Assembly (NCBI GenBank): GCA_965652025.1
Contig: CBFGTM010000001.1
Location: 71,982 to 135,981 of the forward strand
DNA length: 64,000 nt
Direction: 5' to 3'
Origin: CAVVWJ01 sp965652025
Lineage (GTDB): Bacteria > Gemmatimonadota > Gemmatimonadetes > Gemmatimonadales > GWC2-71-9
The position numbers and the translations under genes were made by a program. The notes under the pieces were generated by a model. The model had not been told where the DNA came from. It saw only the letters and a list, made by a program, of their open reading frames with translations, and ran no database searches. Every line of letters starts with the position of its first letter. The first letter of the stretch is position 1. Below, piece after piece: positions 25,017-32,261 of the stretch.

Positions 25017-25374
25017 GCAATGCCTCGCAACACGCACTTGACGCGCCGCCGCCGGCGGAGTGCGCGGGATGGTAGGATCAACCGCAGAGTGGAGGCTCGA
25101 AAGCGCAAGAGGGGGGCCAGGGTTCAGCAGCGGTTTCTTCCCACTGGGCGGCTCCTCGAAGAGGGAACTTCGAGTCACATGTGGTGCGATCTCGCCGCAT
25201 CGGAGCAACACCGGCATCTGAATTCGATGCCAACTAGGTGAGGAAGCTCATCGGGCTGGAGCGAAGGACGGGTAAAACAACGCGGCCCGGGCTTTGCCGA
25301 GTCGCCGGGCACTGATCCAGCGCCGCGACTCGCGACTCTAGACTGGCGACCCGGAGCGAGTATGATCCCGACCT
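25017..25374. other. Intergenic region between divergent genes
   Basis: These 358 bases separate the divergent DUF3857 and dtd starts. No convincing gene or RNA is seen. Bases 25319-25352 carry GCGACTCGCGACTC/TAGACTGGCGAC words like those at 142-264 and 12703-12737. A short inverted repeat GAAGAGGGAACTTCG lies near 25157. Promoters for both genes should be here but none stands out. Confidence 0.5.
25319..25352. repeat. GCGACTCGCGACTC word repeat upstream of dtd
   Basis: The words GCGACTCGCGACTC and AGACTGGCGAC occur in tandem 25-55 bases before the dtd ATG. The core is close to the reverse complement of the GAGTCGCGAGTC word at 150-162, 25 kb away. This is the only word shared between distant sites in the window. 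Confidence 0.5.
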
Positions 25375-25818
25375 ATGCGAGTGGTGCTGCAGCGGGTCAG
25401 GAAGGCGTCCGTCACGGTTGCCGGCCGGGTCACCGGTGCGATCGACCAGGGATATTGTCTGCTGGTCGGCTTCACCCATGGCGATACCGCAGCACAGGTA
25501 GATTGGATGGCCGAAAAGGTGGCCGGCCTCCGTCTCTTCAGCGATGCGGCCGGCAAGATGAACCTGGGCCTGGGCGAGGTTGGCGGGGCGGTTCTGGTGG
25601 TCTCTCAGTTCACCCTGTATGGCGACGCCGCCAAGGGAAGGCGCCCGTCGTTTATCGACGCCGCGAGGCCGGAGCTGGCGATCCCGTTGTACCACCGATT
25701 CCTGGACGCCCTGCGCGGGATGGGCATGACCGTCGCTGCGGGCGAGTTCGGTGCCGAAATGCTGGTCGAGATTCACAACGACGGGCCAGTCACTCTCATC
25801 CTGGATCGGAACCCATGA
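25375..25818 (+). CDS. dtd: D-aminoacyl-tRNA deacylase
   Basis: The 147-residue protein starts MRVVLQRVRKASVTV and contains the two signature loops SQFTLYGDAAKGRRPSF near 78 and NDGPVTLIL near 136, the Gly-cisPro-type active-site motif being GPVT. It removes D-amino acids (and glycine from tRNA-Ala) to protect translation fidelity. The start has no strong ribosome-binding site. The stop overlaps the maf ATG (ATGA), so both are co-translated. Confidence 0.96.
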   Translation: MRVVLQRVRKASVTVAGRVTGAIDQGYCLLVGFTHGDTAAQVDWMAEKVAGLRLFSDAAGKMNLGLGEVGGAVLVVSQFTLYGDAAKGRRPSFIDAARPELAIPLYHRFLDALRGMGMTVAAGEFGAEMLVEIHNDGPVTLILDRNP

Positions 25819-26387
25819 CCGTCGCCGAGCTGACCCTGGCGTCGTCCTCACCACGTCGGCAGCAGCTGCTCGAGATGTTGGGTATTCCGGTCAAGGTAGT
25901 CCCACCCAACGTCCCCGAGGTGCGGCGCACCTACGAGACCCCGGTGGACTACGTGGAGCGACTGGCCCGGGAAAAGGCCCTGAGTGTGCCCGGCGAGTTG
26001 GTGCTGGGTGCGGACACCACGGTCGTCGTACGCGATGCCGTGCTGGAGAAGCCTGCCGACGCGGCCGACGCGTTGCGCATGCTGCAACGGTTACAGGGCC
26101 GCACTCACCAGGTGGTCACCTCAGTGGCGCTGGTGGCCGATGAGTCGGTGCACCAGGCAACCGACGTAACCAACGTCACCTTCCGCCGGGCGGACGACGC
26201 CTTTCTCGAAGCCTACGTGGCAACCGGCGAGCCGATGGACAAGGCCGGGGCGTACGGGATCCAGGGCTATGGCGCAGCGCTGATCGAGCGAATTGAAGGC
26301 GACTTCTTCAGCGTGATGGGTCTGCCGGTGCGATTGGTCTTGAGCCTGATGCGGGAGGCGGGAAGGGAGTATCGGTTTGGGAAGTAG
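25815..26387 (+). CDS. maf: Maf-family nucleotide pyrophosphatase
   Basis: A 190-residue protein with LASSSPRRQQLLEMLGI (the SxSxRR loop) at 6-22, LGADTTVVV near 66 (catalytic Asp) and DKAGAYGIQGYGA near 145. These features define Maf/YhdE/YceF house-cleaning pyrophosphatases that act on dTTP, UTP or modified nucleotides. ATG at 25815 overlaps the dtd stop. Its last 80 bases lie opposite the 3' end of the adenylate cyclase gene on the other strand. Confidence 0.94.
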   Translation: MTVAELTLASSSPRRQQLLEMLGIPVKVVPPNVPEVRRTYETPVDYVERLAREKALSVPGELVLGADTTVVVRDAVLEKPADAADALRMLQRLQGRTHQVVTSVALVADESVHQATDVTNVTFRRADDAFLEAYVATGEPMDKAGAYGIQGYGAALIERIEGDFFSVMGLPVRLVLSLMREAGREYRFGK

Positions 26388-27999
26388 TCGTGCCTCCCTT
26401 CACCCGATAGACCTGCACCGATCTGGTCCGACCCCGCAGTGCCATCGCCGGCAAGTACTCATAGTCTGCCTGGTCCTTAACCATCCGGCAGAGCGCTTCG
26501 CTCACCAGGATCTCGCCCGGGCCCGCCTCTGAACAGAGCCGGTTGGCTACATTCACCGCGTCGCCAATGACGGTGTACTCCAGCCGGCGGTGACTTCCGA
26601 TGTTCCCGGCGAACACCTCCCCATAATTGATCCCGATCCCGACCCCGATCTCGGGACGACCCGCGATGGCCCAGCGCTCGTTGAGCCGCATGACGCCGCG
26701 CTGCATGGCGACAGCGGCGCGGAGCGCGCGATCGGGATCGTCGGCGTGGGCGATAGGAGCTCCCCAGAGCGCCATGATCGCATCGCCCACGAACTTGTCC
26801 AGTGTCCCGCCGTGCTCGAAGATGATCTCCACCATCTCACTGAAGTACTCGGTCAGGAGCTGGGCGATGGCATCGGGTCCCATTGATTCCGCCATCGAGG
26901 TGAAGCCGCGAATGTCGCTGAAGAGGATGGTGATGGGACGGCGTTCACCACCTAAGGGGACCGCCGTGTCCTGCTGGGCAATCTCCGCAGCCACGTTGGG
27001 GGCGAAGTAGCGCTCGAAGTTGGATCGGACCAGAGCTTCGCGCCGCACTTGCTCGGCATAGCGGCTGTTTCGGATTCCGATTGCCACCAGGCCGCTGAAC
27101 GCCACCAGGAACTGCAGGTCCTCATCGCTGAACGAGTTCGGCGCGGTTACGCTGTCTACGTAGAGCAAGCCGAGGATCCGGTCTCCCGAGGCCATGAGCG
27201 GGGAGCACATTGCGCTCCGGACGCTCTGGGTCACGATGGAATGGCCCTTGAAGCGGCTGTCGGTGCGGGTGTTGTCGGAAACTACCGCTACCCGCTCCCG
27301 GATCACCTTGTCGACAATCGAACGGGGCACCTGCTGAAAGGCGGCGTCGCCTAGCCGGCTCCGGGACATCGACGGCACCAGCTCACCGGTGCCCTCGTTG
27401 TGCAGCAAAATGGAGACTCGATCGACATCCATTACCTCGAACATCATGTCCACCACATTGCGCAGCAGCTTGTCGAGGTCGAACTCACCGGAGAGCTTCT
27501 GAGAGATATCGAGCAGCAGCGAGAGCTTCTTCGCCTGCCGCTCTTCCGCCGTTGCAGCGGCCACCCGGAGCTGCCCATGGCCGGAGGACCGGTCCCGGCT
27601 GGTGATGCCGGGAGGTCCGCCGCCGCTGACCATCAGCTGGCGAACGATCGTATCCCCCACGACCGGGCTCGGGAGTGAGGCCACCGGGGTTATGCCGGCC
27701 GGCGGGCCGGAGGTCCTCAGCTCCTTCAACTGAAACAGGACCTTCCCGAAGGTGATCGAGTCGTTGGGATTGAGCCGCCCGGAACTCACCCGGCTTCCGT
27801 TGATGCAGGTTCCGTTGGAGCTTCCCAGATCCTTGACCTGGACTCCATCCGGACCCACGGTCAGCTCGGCGTGCCGCCGGGAGATGGTGGGATCGTAGAT
27901 CGCGATATCACTGCTGATCCCACGGCCTACCAGCAAGCTGCGTCCGGGTGGCAACTCGAAAGTCTGGTCGCCGGCGAAGCTGACTAGGCGGAAGGGCAT
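26308..27999 (-). CDS. FHA-GAF class III adenylate/guanylate cyclase
   Basis: The 563-residue cytoplasmic protein has three modules. The FHA domain at 1-95 has GRGISSDIAIYDPTISRRH and SSNGTCING, the phosphothreonine-binding residues. A GAF domain is at about 160-325. A class III cyclase domain is at about 350-525 with metal ligands in FSDIRGFTS and KFVGDAIMALWG, and transition-state residues in NVANRL. The Lys in DKFVGD and Asp in VIGDAVN favour ATP as substrate, giving cAMP. Ser/Thr kinases such as that at 50938 could supply the FHA ligand, but this is inference. The C-terminal tail is Pro-rich and overlaps maf on the opposite strand. Confidence 0.9.
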   Translation of the reverse strand: MPFRLVSFAGDQTFELPPGRSLLVGRGISSDIAIYDPTISRRHAELTVGPDGVQVKDLGSSNGTCINGSRVSSGRLNPNDSITFGKVLFQLKELRTSGPPAGITPVASLPSPVVGDTIVRQLMVSGGGPPGITSRDRSSGHGQLRVAAATAEERQAKKLSLLLDISQKLSGEFDLDKLLRNVVDMMFEVMDVDRVSILLHNEGTGELVPSMSRSRLGDAAFQQVPRSIVDKVIRERVAVVSDNTRTDSRFKGHSIVTQSVRSAMCSPLMASGDRILGLLYVDSVTAPNSFSDEDLQFLVAFSGLVAIGIRNSRYAEQVRREALVRSNFERYFAPNVAAEIAQQDTAVPLGGERRPITILFSDIRGFTSMAESMGPDAIAQLLTEYFSEMVEIIFEHGGTLDKFVGDAIMALWGAPIAHADDPDRALRAAVAMQRGVMRLNERWAIAGRPEIGVGIGINYGEVFAGNIGSHRRLEYTVIGDAVNVANRLCSEAGPGEILVSEALCRMVKDQADYEYLPAMALRGRTRSVQVYRVKGGTTTSQTDTPFPPPASGSRPIAPADPSR

Positions 28000-28013
28000 G
28001 GTCGAAAGATGCG

Positions 28014-28078
28014 GGGCAGGGGGTCAGCGGGGCAGGGGGCAGCCGCTTCTTACTGCCCAGCAGCCCCGCTGCCCCCCT
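28014..28078. repeat. GGGGCAGGGGGCAG inverted word repeat at the trpE 3' end
   Basis: Bases 28014-28042 repeat GGGGCAGGG/GGTCAGC words, and bases 28055-28078 carry CTGCCCAGCAGCCCCGCTGCCCC in the opposite orientation. A strong GC hairpin is possible. It spans the trpE stop at 28050 and encodes the Gly/Ala/Gln tail of TrpE. It could end the trpE transcript before the cyclase gene on the same strand, although no T-run follows. Confidence 0.5.
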
Positions 28079-29564
28079 GGCCGGCGGCGAGCGCGAGCGC
28101 GAGCAAAACCGCACGAGCCTTCGCCTCAGTCTCCCGCCATTCGGCCTCGGGGTCGGAATCCGCTACGATGCCTGCACCGGCCTGGATCCAGGCCCGGTTC
28201 CCCTTGATGACGCAGGTCCGAATGGCGATGGCCGTATCCAGGGTGCGCGCGCCCCACCCGACGTACCCGACTGCTCCGGCGTAGGGCCCTCGACGTACCG
28301 GCTCCAGCTCGTCAATGATTTGCATGGCGCGCACCTTCGGCGCACCGGACACGGTTCCGGCGGGGAAACAGGCCGCTAAGGCTGCGACGGCATCCAGTTC
28401 GGGCCGAAGCCGCCCTCGAACCTCGCTGACCAGATGCATCACGTGGGAGTAGCGCTCGATCCCCATGAAGGTCGTGAGCCGGACACTGCCAAATTCGGCC
28501 ACCCGCCCCACATCGTTTCGGCCCAAATCGACGAGCATCAGGTGTTCGGCGCGCTCCTTGGGATCGGCCGACAGCTCCTCGGCGAGGACGACATCCTCCT
28601 CGGGAGTCGCACCGCGAGGCCGAGTGCCCGCGATGGGTCGGACGGTGACGTCGGTGTCCTCCACCCGCACCAGTATCTCCGGTGAGCTCCCGATGATGTG
28701 CATCTCGTCGCAGTGGAGATAGTACAGGTAGGGGGCAGGATTCAGCGCGCGCAGGTAACGGTAGGCCAGGAAAGGGTCCGGTGCAGAGAGGTCCAGCCGC
28801 CGGGAAAGCACCGTCTGAAAGGTGTCTCCAGCGGCGATGTATTCCCGGATCCGGCGAACATCCCGCTGGAACTGCCCGTCGGGATAGGGACTGGAAGTTG
28901 GGGGTAGCTCCGGCACTGCCTCGATCTGGAGAGCAGTTACCGACACCGGCGTGGCCAGGCGCTCGAGCCAGCACTCGATGCGTGACCGCGCGTCTTCATA
29001 GAGCCGCCGCATCTCCTTCGCAGAGGTACCCGGCGGCACCTCCACGTTGGCGATCACGGTTGCTCGATTGAAGAGATTGTCCAATACGAGCAACGTGTCG
29101 ACCACCATCAGCAATGCGTCAGGCAGGTCCCGGTCATCCGGAGGCGGCCCGGGCAGCGATTCAATGCTCCGGACGATGTCATAACCCAGGAAGCCCACCG
29201 CGCCGCCGGTGAAACGAGGCAGTCCGGCCACCTCCACCGGCGGATGCCGGCGCATCATCCGGCCGAGGTGATCGAGCGGAGCCACGTCGGCCTCGACCAC
29301 CTGCCAGCCGGTCTCCGCGGTCCACCGGGAGCACTCACGACCGCGGTAGCGGAACACTTCCTTGGGGTCCGTGGCCAGAAAGGTGTAGCGAGCCCAGCGC
29401 TCGCCACCCTCGAGTGATTCCAGAAGAAATCCGTAGCGGCCGCGATGAAGCTTGGCAAACGCGGTGACCGGAGTATCGCCATCCAGAACGACCTGCTTGG
29501 TGATCGGGACCATCCCTCCTGGTTCCGCGTGCCGGGAGAAGAGCTCGAAGCTGGAGGTGGTCAC
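28050..29564 (-). CDS. trpE: Anthranilate synthase component I
   Basis: A 504-residue chorismate-utilising enzyme. YGFLLESLEGGERWARYTFL near 45-65 is the LLES tryptophan-feedback region. The catalytic half has IAGTRPRGATPEED near 305, LMLVDLGRNDVGRVA near 338 and CFPAGTVSGAPKVRAM near 398. It converts chorismate to anthranilate together with a glutamine amidotransferase (TrpG), which is not adjacent. The GTG start overlaps the stop of an unrelated small lipoprotein gene. The LLES motif favours TrpE over PabB. Confidence 0.94.
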   Translation of the reverse strand: MTTSSFELFSRHAEPGGMVPITKQVVLDGDTPVTAFAKLHRGRYGFLLESLEGGERWARYTFLATDPKEVFRYRGRECSRWTAETGWQVVEADVAPLDHLGRMMRRHPPVEVAGLPRFTGGAVGFLGYDIVRSIESLPGPPPDDRDLPDALLMVVDTLLVLDNLFNRATVIANVEVPPGTSAKEMRRLYEDARSRIECWLERLATPVSVTALQIEAVPELPPTSSPYPDGQFQRDVRRIREYIAAGDTFQTVLSRRLDLSAPDPFLAYRYLRALNPAPYLYYLHCDEMHIIGSSPEILVRVEDTDVTVRPIAGTRPRGATPEEDVVLAEELSADPKERAEHLMLVDLGRNDVGRVAEFGSVRLTTFMGIERYSHVMHLVSEVRGRLRPELDAVAALAACFPAGTVSGAPKVRAMQIIDELEPVRRGPYAGAVGYVGWGARTLDTAIAIRTCVIKGNRAWIQAGAGIVADSDPEAEWRETEAKARAVLLALALAAGQGGSGAAGQ

Positions 29565-30151
29565 TGGGGGGCTGCCACCAAATAGGTGCCGGAACCGGGG
29601 ATGGCGGCGGTTACCCGGTCGATTTCCTGGTTGATCGATGGCAGGAGCTCGATCTGGGTCTCGGAGAGCGCTCGCCCGACGGCCAGGGCCCGCTCGAAGG
29701 CGAGAATGCCACGATACGCCTGGTGAGCCCGGGCTGGGGCAGAGAAGTAGCGGGCGTAATTGAACTCCAGGCTGGTTCCGCCCCGGGTCGGCAGGCTGGT
29801 CGCAAGCTCGAGTCCGTACACCCCGGGCCGGGGCCGGACTTCTACCCTCACCGTCTGCCCGCTGTCAGCGAACGCCGCGGCCGAAAAGCTAACCCTGGCA
29901 AACACGATGTTCTCCGGCGGGCCGTGCCTCATTACGATGACCCGGGGCGTCCCGGCGGTGAAGCTCAGGACGGTATCGGATGGCGGCGGACCGGCCGTCT
30001 CCAGGACGATCACCTTGGACAGCGGGAGCACCCGCGCGGGAGTCGGCTGATTGGTCGGGGTTGGAGCTGTGGCTTGTTGCCGGGAACCGCAGCCCAGGAC
30101 GAGCCAAAGCCAGGTTGCCGTGCCAAGCAGGTGACGGGATATTGCCCGCAT
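29561..30151 (-). CDS. Small lipoprotein of unknown function
   Basis: A 196-residue protein with a lipoprotein signal (WLWLVLGCGS, acceptor Cys at 19) from ATG 30151. The longer open frame to 30331 would overlap the divergent gene. The mature part begins with a Pro/Thr linker, then beta-rich sequence (VIVLETAGPPPSDTVLSF, VRVEVRPRPGVYGLEL) and a helical end. No family is recognised. The stop overlaps the trpE GTG by 4 bases (GTGA), so the two are probably co-translated, which is odd for a lipoprotein and a tryptophan enzyme. Confidence 0.7.
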   Translation of the reverse strand: MRAISRHLLGTATWLWLVLGCGSRQQATAPTPTNQPTPARVLPLSKVIVLETAGPPPSDTVLSFTAGTPRVIVMRHGPPENIVFARVSFSAAAFADSGQTVRVEVRPRPGVYGLELATSLPTRGGTSLEFNYARYFSAPARAHQAYRGILAFERALAVGRALSETQIELLPSINQEIDRVTAAIPGSGTYLVAAPQ

Positions 30152-30176
30152 TACACAAGCCGAGAGTAGGTCACGG

Positions 30177-32222
30177 ATGGGTGGTAAGCGCCTCCTAATT
30201 GCCCTGCCATCGATACTTGCCTTACTGATTTCACCTCTGGCCGCGCAAAACTGGAATTCGCCGGGGACTCTTGCCCTGGTCCGCCGGGCGGTCGACCGCC
30301 GGCTCGCCATGCAGGCCGATTCGGCGCTCACCAGCTACCGCGCCCGCGCCCATGGGTTTGTGTTCTTCCTGGCTCAGGTAGGGGAAGGCTTAGCCGAGCC
30401 TCCACGGCTGGTGAAAGCGGACGAGTTGGACGTGGAAGTGTATTGGCAGGCACCTGACCGCAGCAAGCAGGTAATTCTCGGCTGGCGGGACGGCCGGTTT
30501 CTGCCGACCGACATCAGGTATCATCGCGATCACCTCGGCATTGTCACCAACAACTTCGGCAACGTGATTCGGATTGGGGAAGGGGACGAGGTCCGCGACG
30601 TACCCCATCCGCTTTCTCCTGCCGGCCTCATGGCCTACGAGTTCGCGCTCTCGGATTCGGCGGCCATTCGCAGTGCCGCCGGCGAGGTCAGGGTATACCA
30701 GATCAAGGTTCGGCCCCGTTCATTCGACGAGGCGCTCGTGGTTGGTACGCTGTACCTGGACGTCGCTAGTGCCGAACTGGTCCGGTTTCGCTTCAGCTTC
30801 ACGGCGCCATCATACCTGGACCGGCAGCTGGAGGACATCAGCATCGTCTTGGAGAACTCACTCTATGAGGGCCGCTTCTGGCTGCCCTACCGGCAGGAAG
30901 TGGAGATCCGGCGCCGGGCGACCTGGCTCGACTTTCCGGCGCGAGGAATCATCCGAGGGCGGTGGGAGATCAGTGACTACGAGCTCAATTCTGAGCTGCC
31001 AGCCGGGCTGTTTGCCTCCCCCGAGATCGGCGGGCTGCTCCAGCCAGGCGGCCAAACGGTGTGGGCCGAGCCACTCGAGGAGGCCATTGCGGGTGTCGCG
31101 CAGCCGGTCAACCGCCAGGACATGGAGTCCCTCCGCGCTGAAATCGAGCGGATTGCGGGCAGCCGCGCGCTTGCGGGACTTCCGCCCCGGCGGCTGGCAA
31201 TCGGCTCGGTCAGCGATCTGGTGAGGGTGAACCGGATCCAGGGCCTGACGCTTGGCTTTGGAGGGACGATCGGACTGGCAGAGAACCGGCTGCAGGTGCA
31301 GCCCTACCTGGCCTACGGTACTGCCAACCAGCGGCTCCTGCCCGCCATCACCATCGGCTGGAGCCCGGGCCCGAATCGTCTGAGCCTGAGTGCCTCCCAG
31401 CGGATCAATGACTTCAGCGATCTGCCGATCATCGCACCGCTGCAGAATTCCCTCACTGCTCAGGAAGCGGGGAACGACCACGGCGATTATGTCCTGCTCA
31501 ACAGCGTCGCCCTGGCCCTGCGCCACCGGCTGGGAACCCGGGTCTGGGTCACCGGCGAGCTGGGAATCACCGAGAGTCATTCCGTTACCACCCAGGCTTC
31601 CCCGGCCAACGGCAGCTATCGGGAGAATCCTTCCTTGGGTGCGGGCTACCATAGAACTGCCCGGCTGGAACTGGAGCGGAGCAGTGCCGGGATTGCCGTG
31701 CCTTATGACTTGCAGGCTCGAGTCTCCGTCGAAGTCGGGGATGGCTCGTCCCAGTACCTCAGGGCCCAGGCTTCAGCCCAGTGGCGGGCTCGAGTCGGGG
31801 GGAACGAATTGCTTTCCCGGCTGTACCTCGGCGCCGGGACCGAAGGACTGCCGGCCTACCGAAGCTTCGTACTGGGAGGAAGAGGAACCCTGCTTGGCGA
31901 GCCGTTTCGAGCGTTTGGGGGGCGGGAAATGGTACTGGGCCACCTCGAGTGGCGATTCGACCTGCCGGCCCCCGCAATTGCTCTGGGCACCTTTGCCTCT
32001 ACCGGCAGGCTGGTCACCCTCGCGCCATTTGTCGCGGCCGGGTACGCGGCCAGACCGTACGGCTCGCTGCCATGGGACAACAGCGACGGAGTGCGGCCCG
32101 TGGCGGGAGTGGCCCTGGAGCTTTTCATGAGGCTGATCCGCGTCGAAACCGGCATCGGGCTGCGGGATGGCCAGGCGGGGCTGACAGTGGATATCAGTCG
32201 GGACTGGTGGGGGCTGCTGTGA
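30177..32222 (+). CDS. Outer-membrane beta-barrel protein (DUF5686-like / Omp85-like)
   Basis: A 681-residue exported protein with a signal peptide (LLIALPSILALLISPLAAQ). The first 300 residues resemble the outer-membrane lipoprotein-sorting/DUF5686 type beta sheet (VYQIKVRPRSFDEALVVGTLYL). From about 360 the sequence alternates short strands with turns, including RSFVLGGRGTLLGEPFRAFGG, similar to the RGY/VGGxGSLRG region of Omp85 barrels, and ends in an aromatic-rich strand DISRDWWGLL. Outer-membrane location is well supported by this pattern; transport or assembly function is not. It is divergent from the small lipoprotein, with 25 bases between starts. Confidence 0.75.
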   Translation: MGGKRLLIALPSILALLISPLAAQNWNSPGTLALVRRAVDRRLAMQADSALTSYRARAHGFVFFLAQVGEGLAEPPRLVKADELDVEVYWQAPDRSKQVILGWRDGRFLPTDIRYHRDHLGIVTNNFGNVIRIGEGDEVRDVPHPLSPAGLMAYEFALSDSAAIRSAAGEVRVYQIKVRPRSFDEALVVGTLYLDVASAELVRFRFSFTAPSYLDRQLEDISIVLENSLYEGRFWLPYRQEVEIRRRATWLDFPARGIIRGRWEISDYELNSELPAGLFASPEIGGLLQPGGQTVWAEPLEEAIAGVAQPVNRQDMESLRAEIERIAGSRALAGLPPRRLAIGSVSDLVRVNRIQGLTLGFGGTIGLAENRLQVQPYLAYGTANQRLLPAITIGWSPGPNRLSLSASQRINDFSDLPIIAPLQNSLTAQEAGNDHGDYVLLNSVALALRHRLGTRVWVTGELGITESHSVTTQASPANGSYRENPSLGAGYHRTARLELERSSAGIAVPYDLQARVSVEVGDGSSQYLRAQASAQWRARVGGNELLSRLYLGAGTEGLPAYRSFVLGGRGTLLGEPFRAFGGREMVLGHLEWRFDLPAPAIALGTFASTGRLVTLAPFVAAGYAARPYGSLPWDNSDGVRPVAGVALELFMRLIRVETGIGLRDGQAGLTVDISRDWWGLL

Positions 32223-32261
32223 CCTCTTTATCTTTGGCCTGCGGTCCCGCCCCCAGGGACT

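Noticed and set aside
25017..25374. Possible gene between the DUF3857 and dtd genes
   Set aside because: The open frames there overlap real genes or read only through low-information sequence, and have no ribosome-binding site or family signature.
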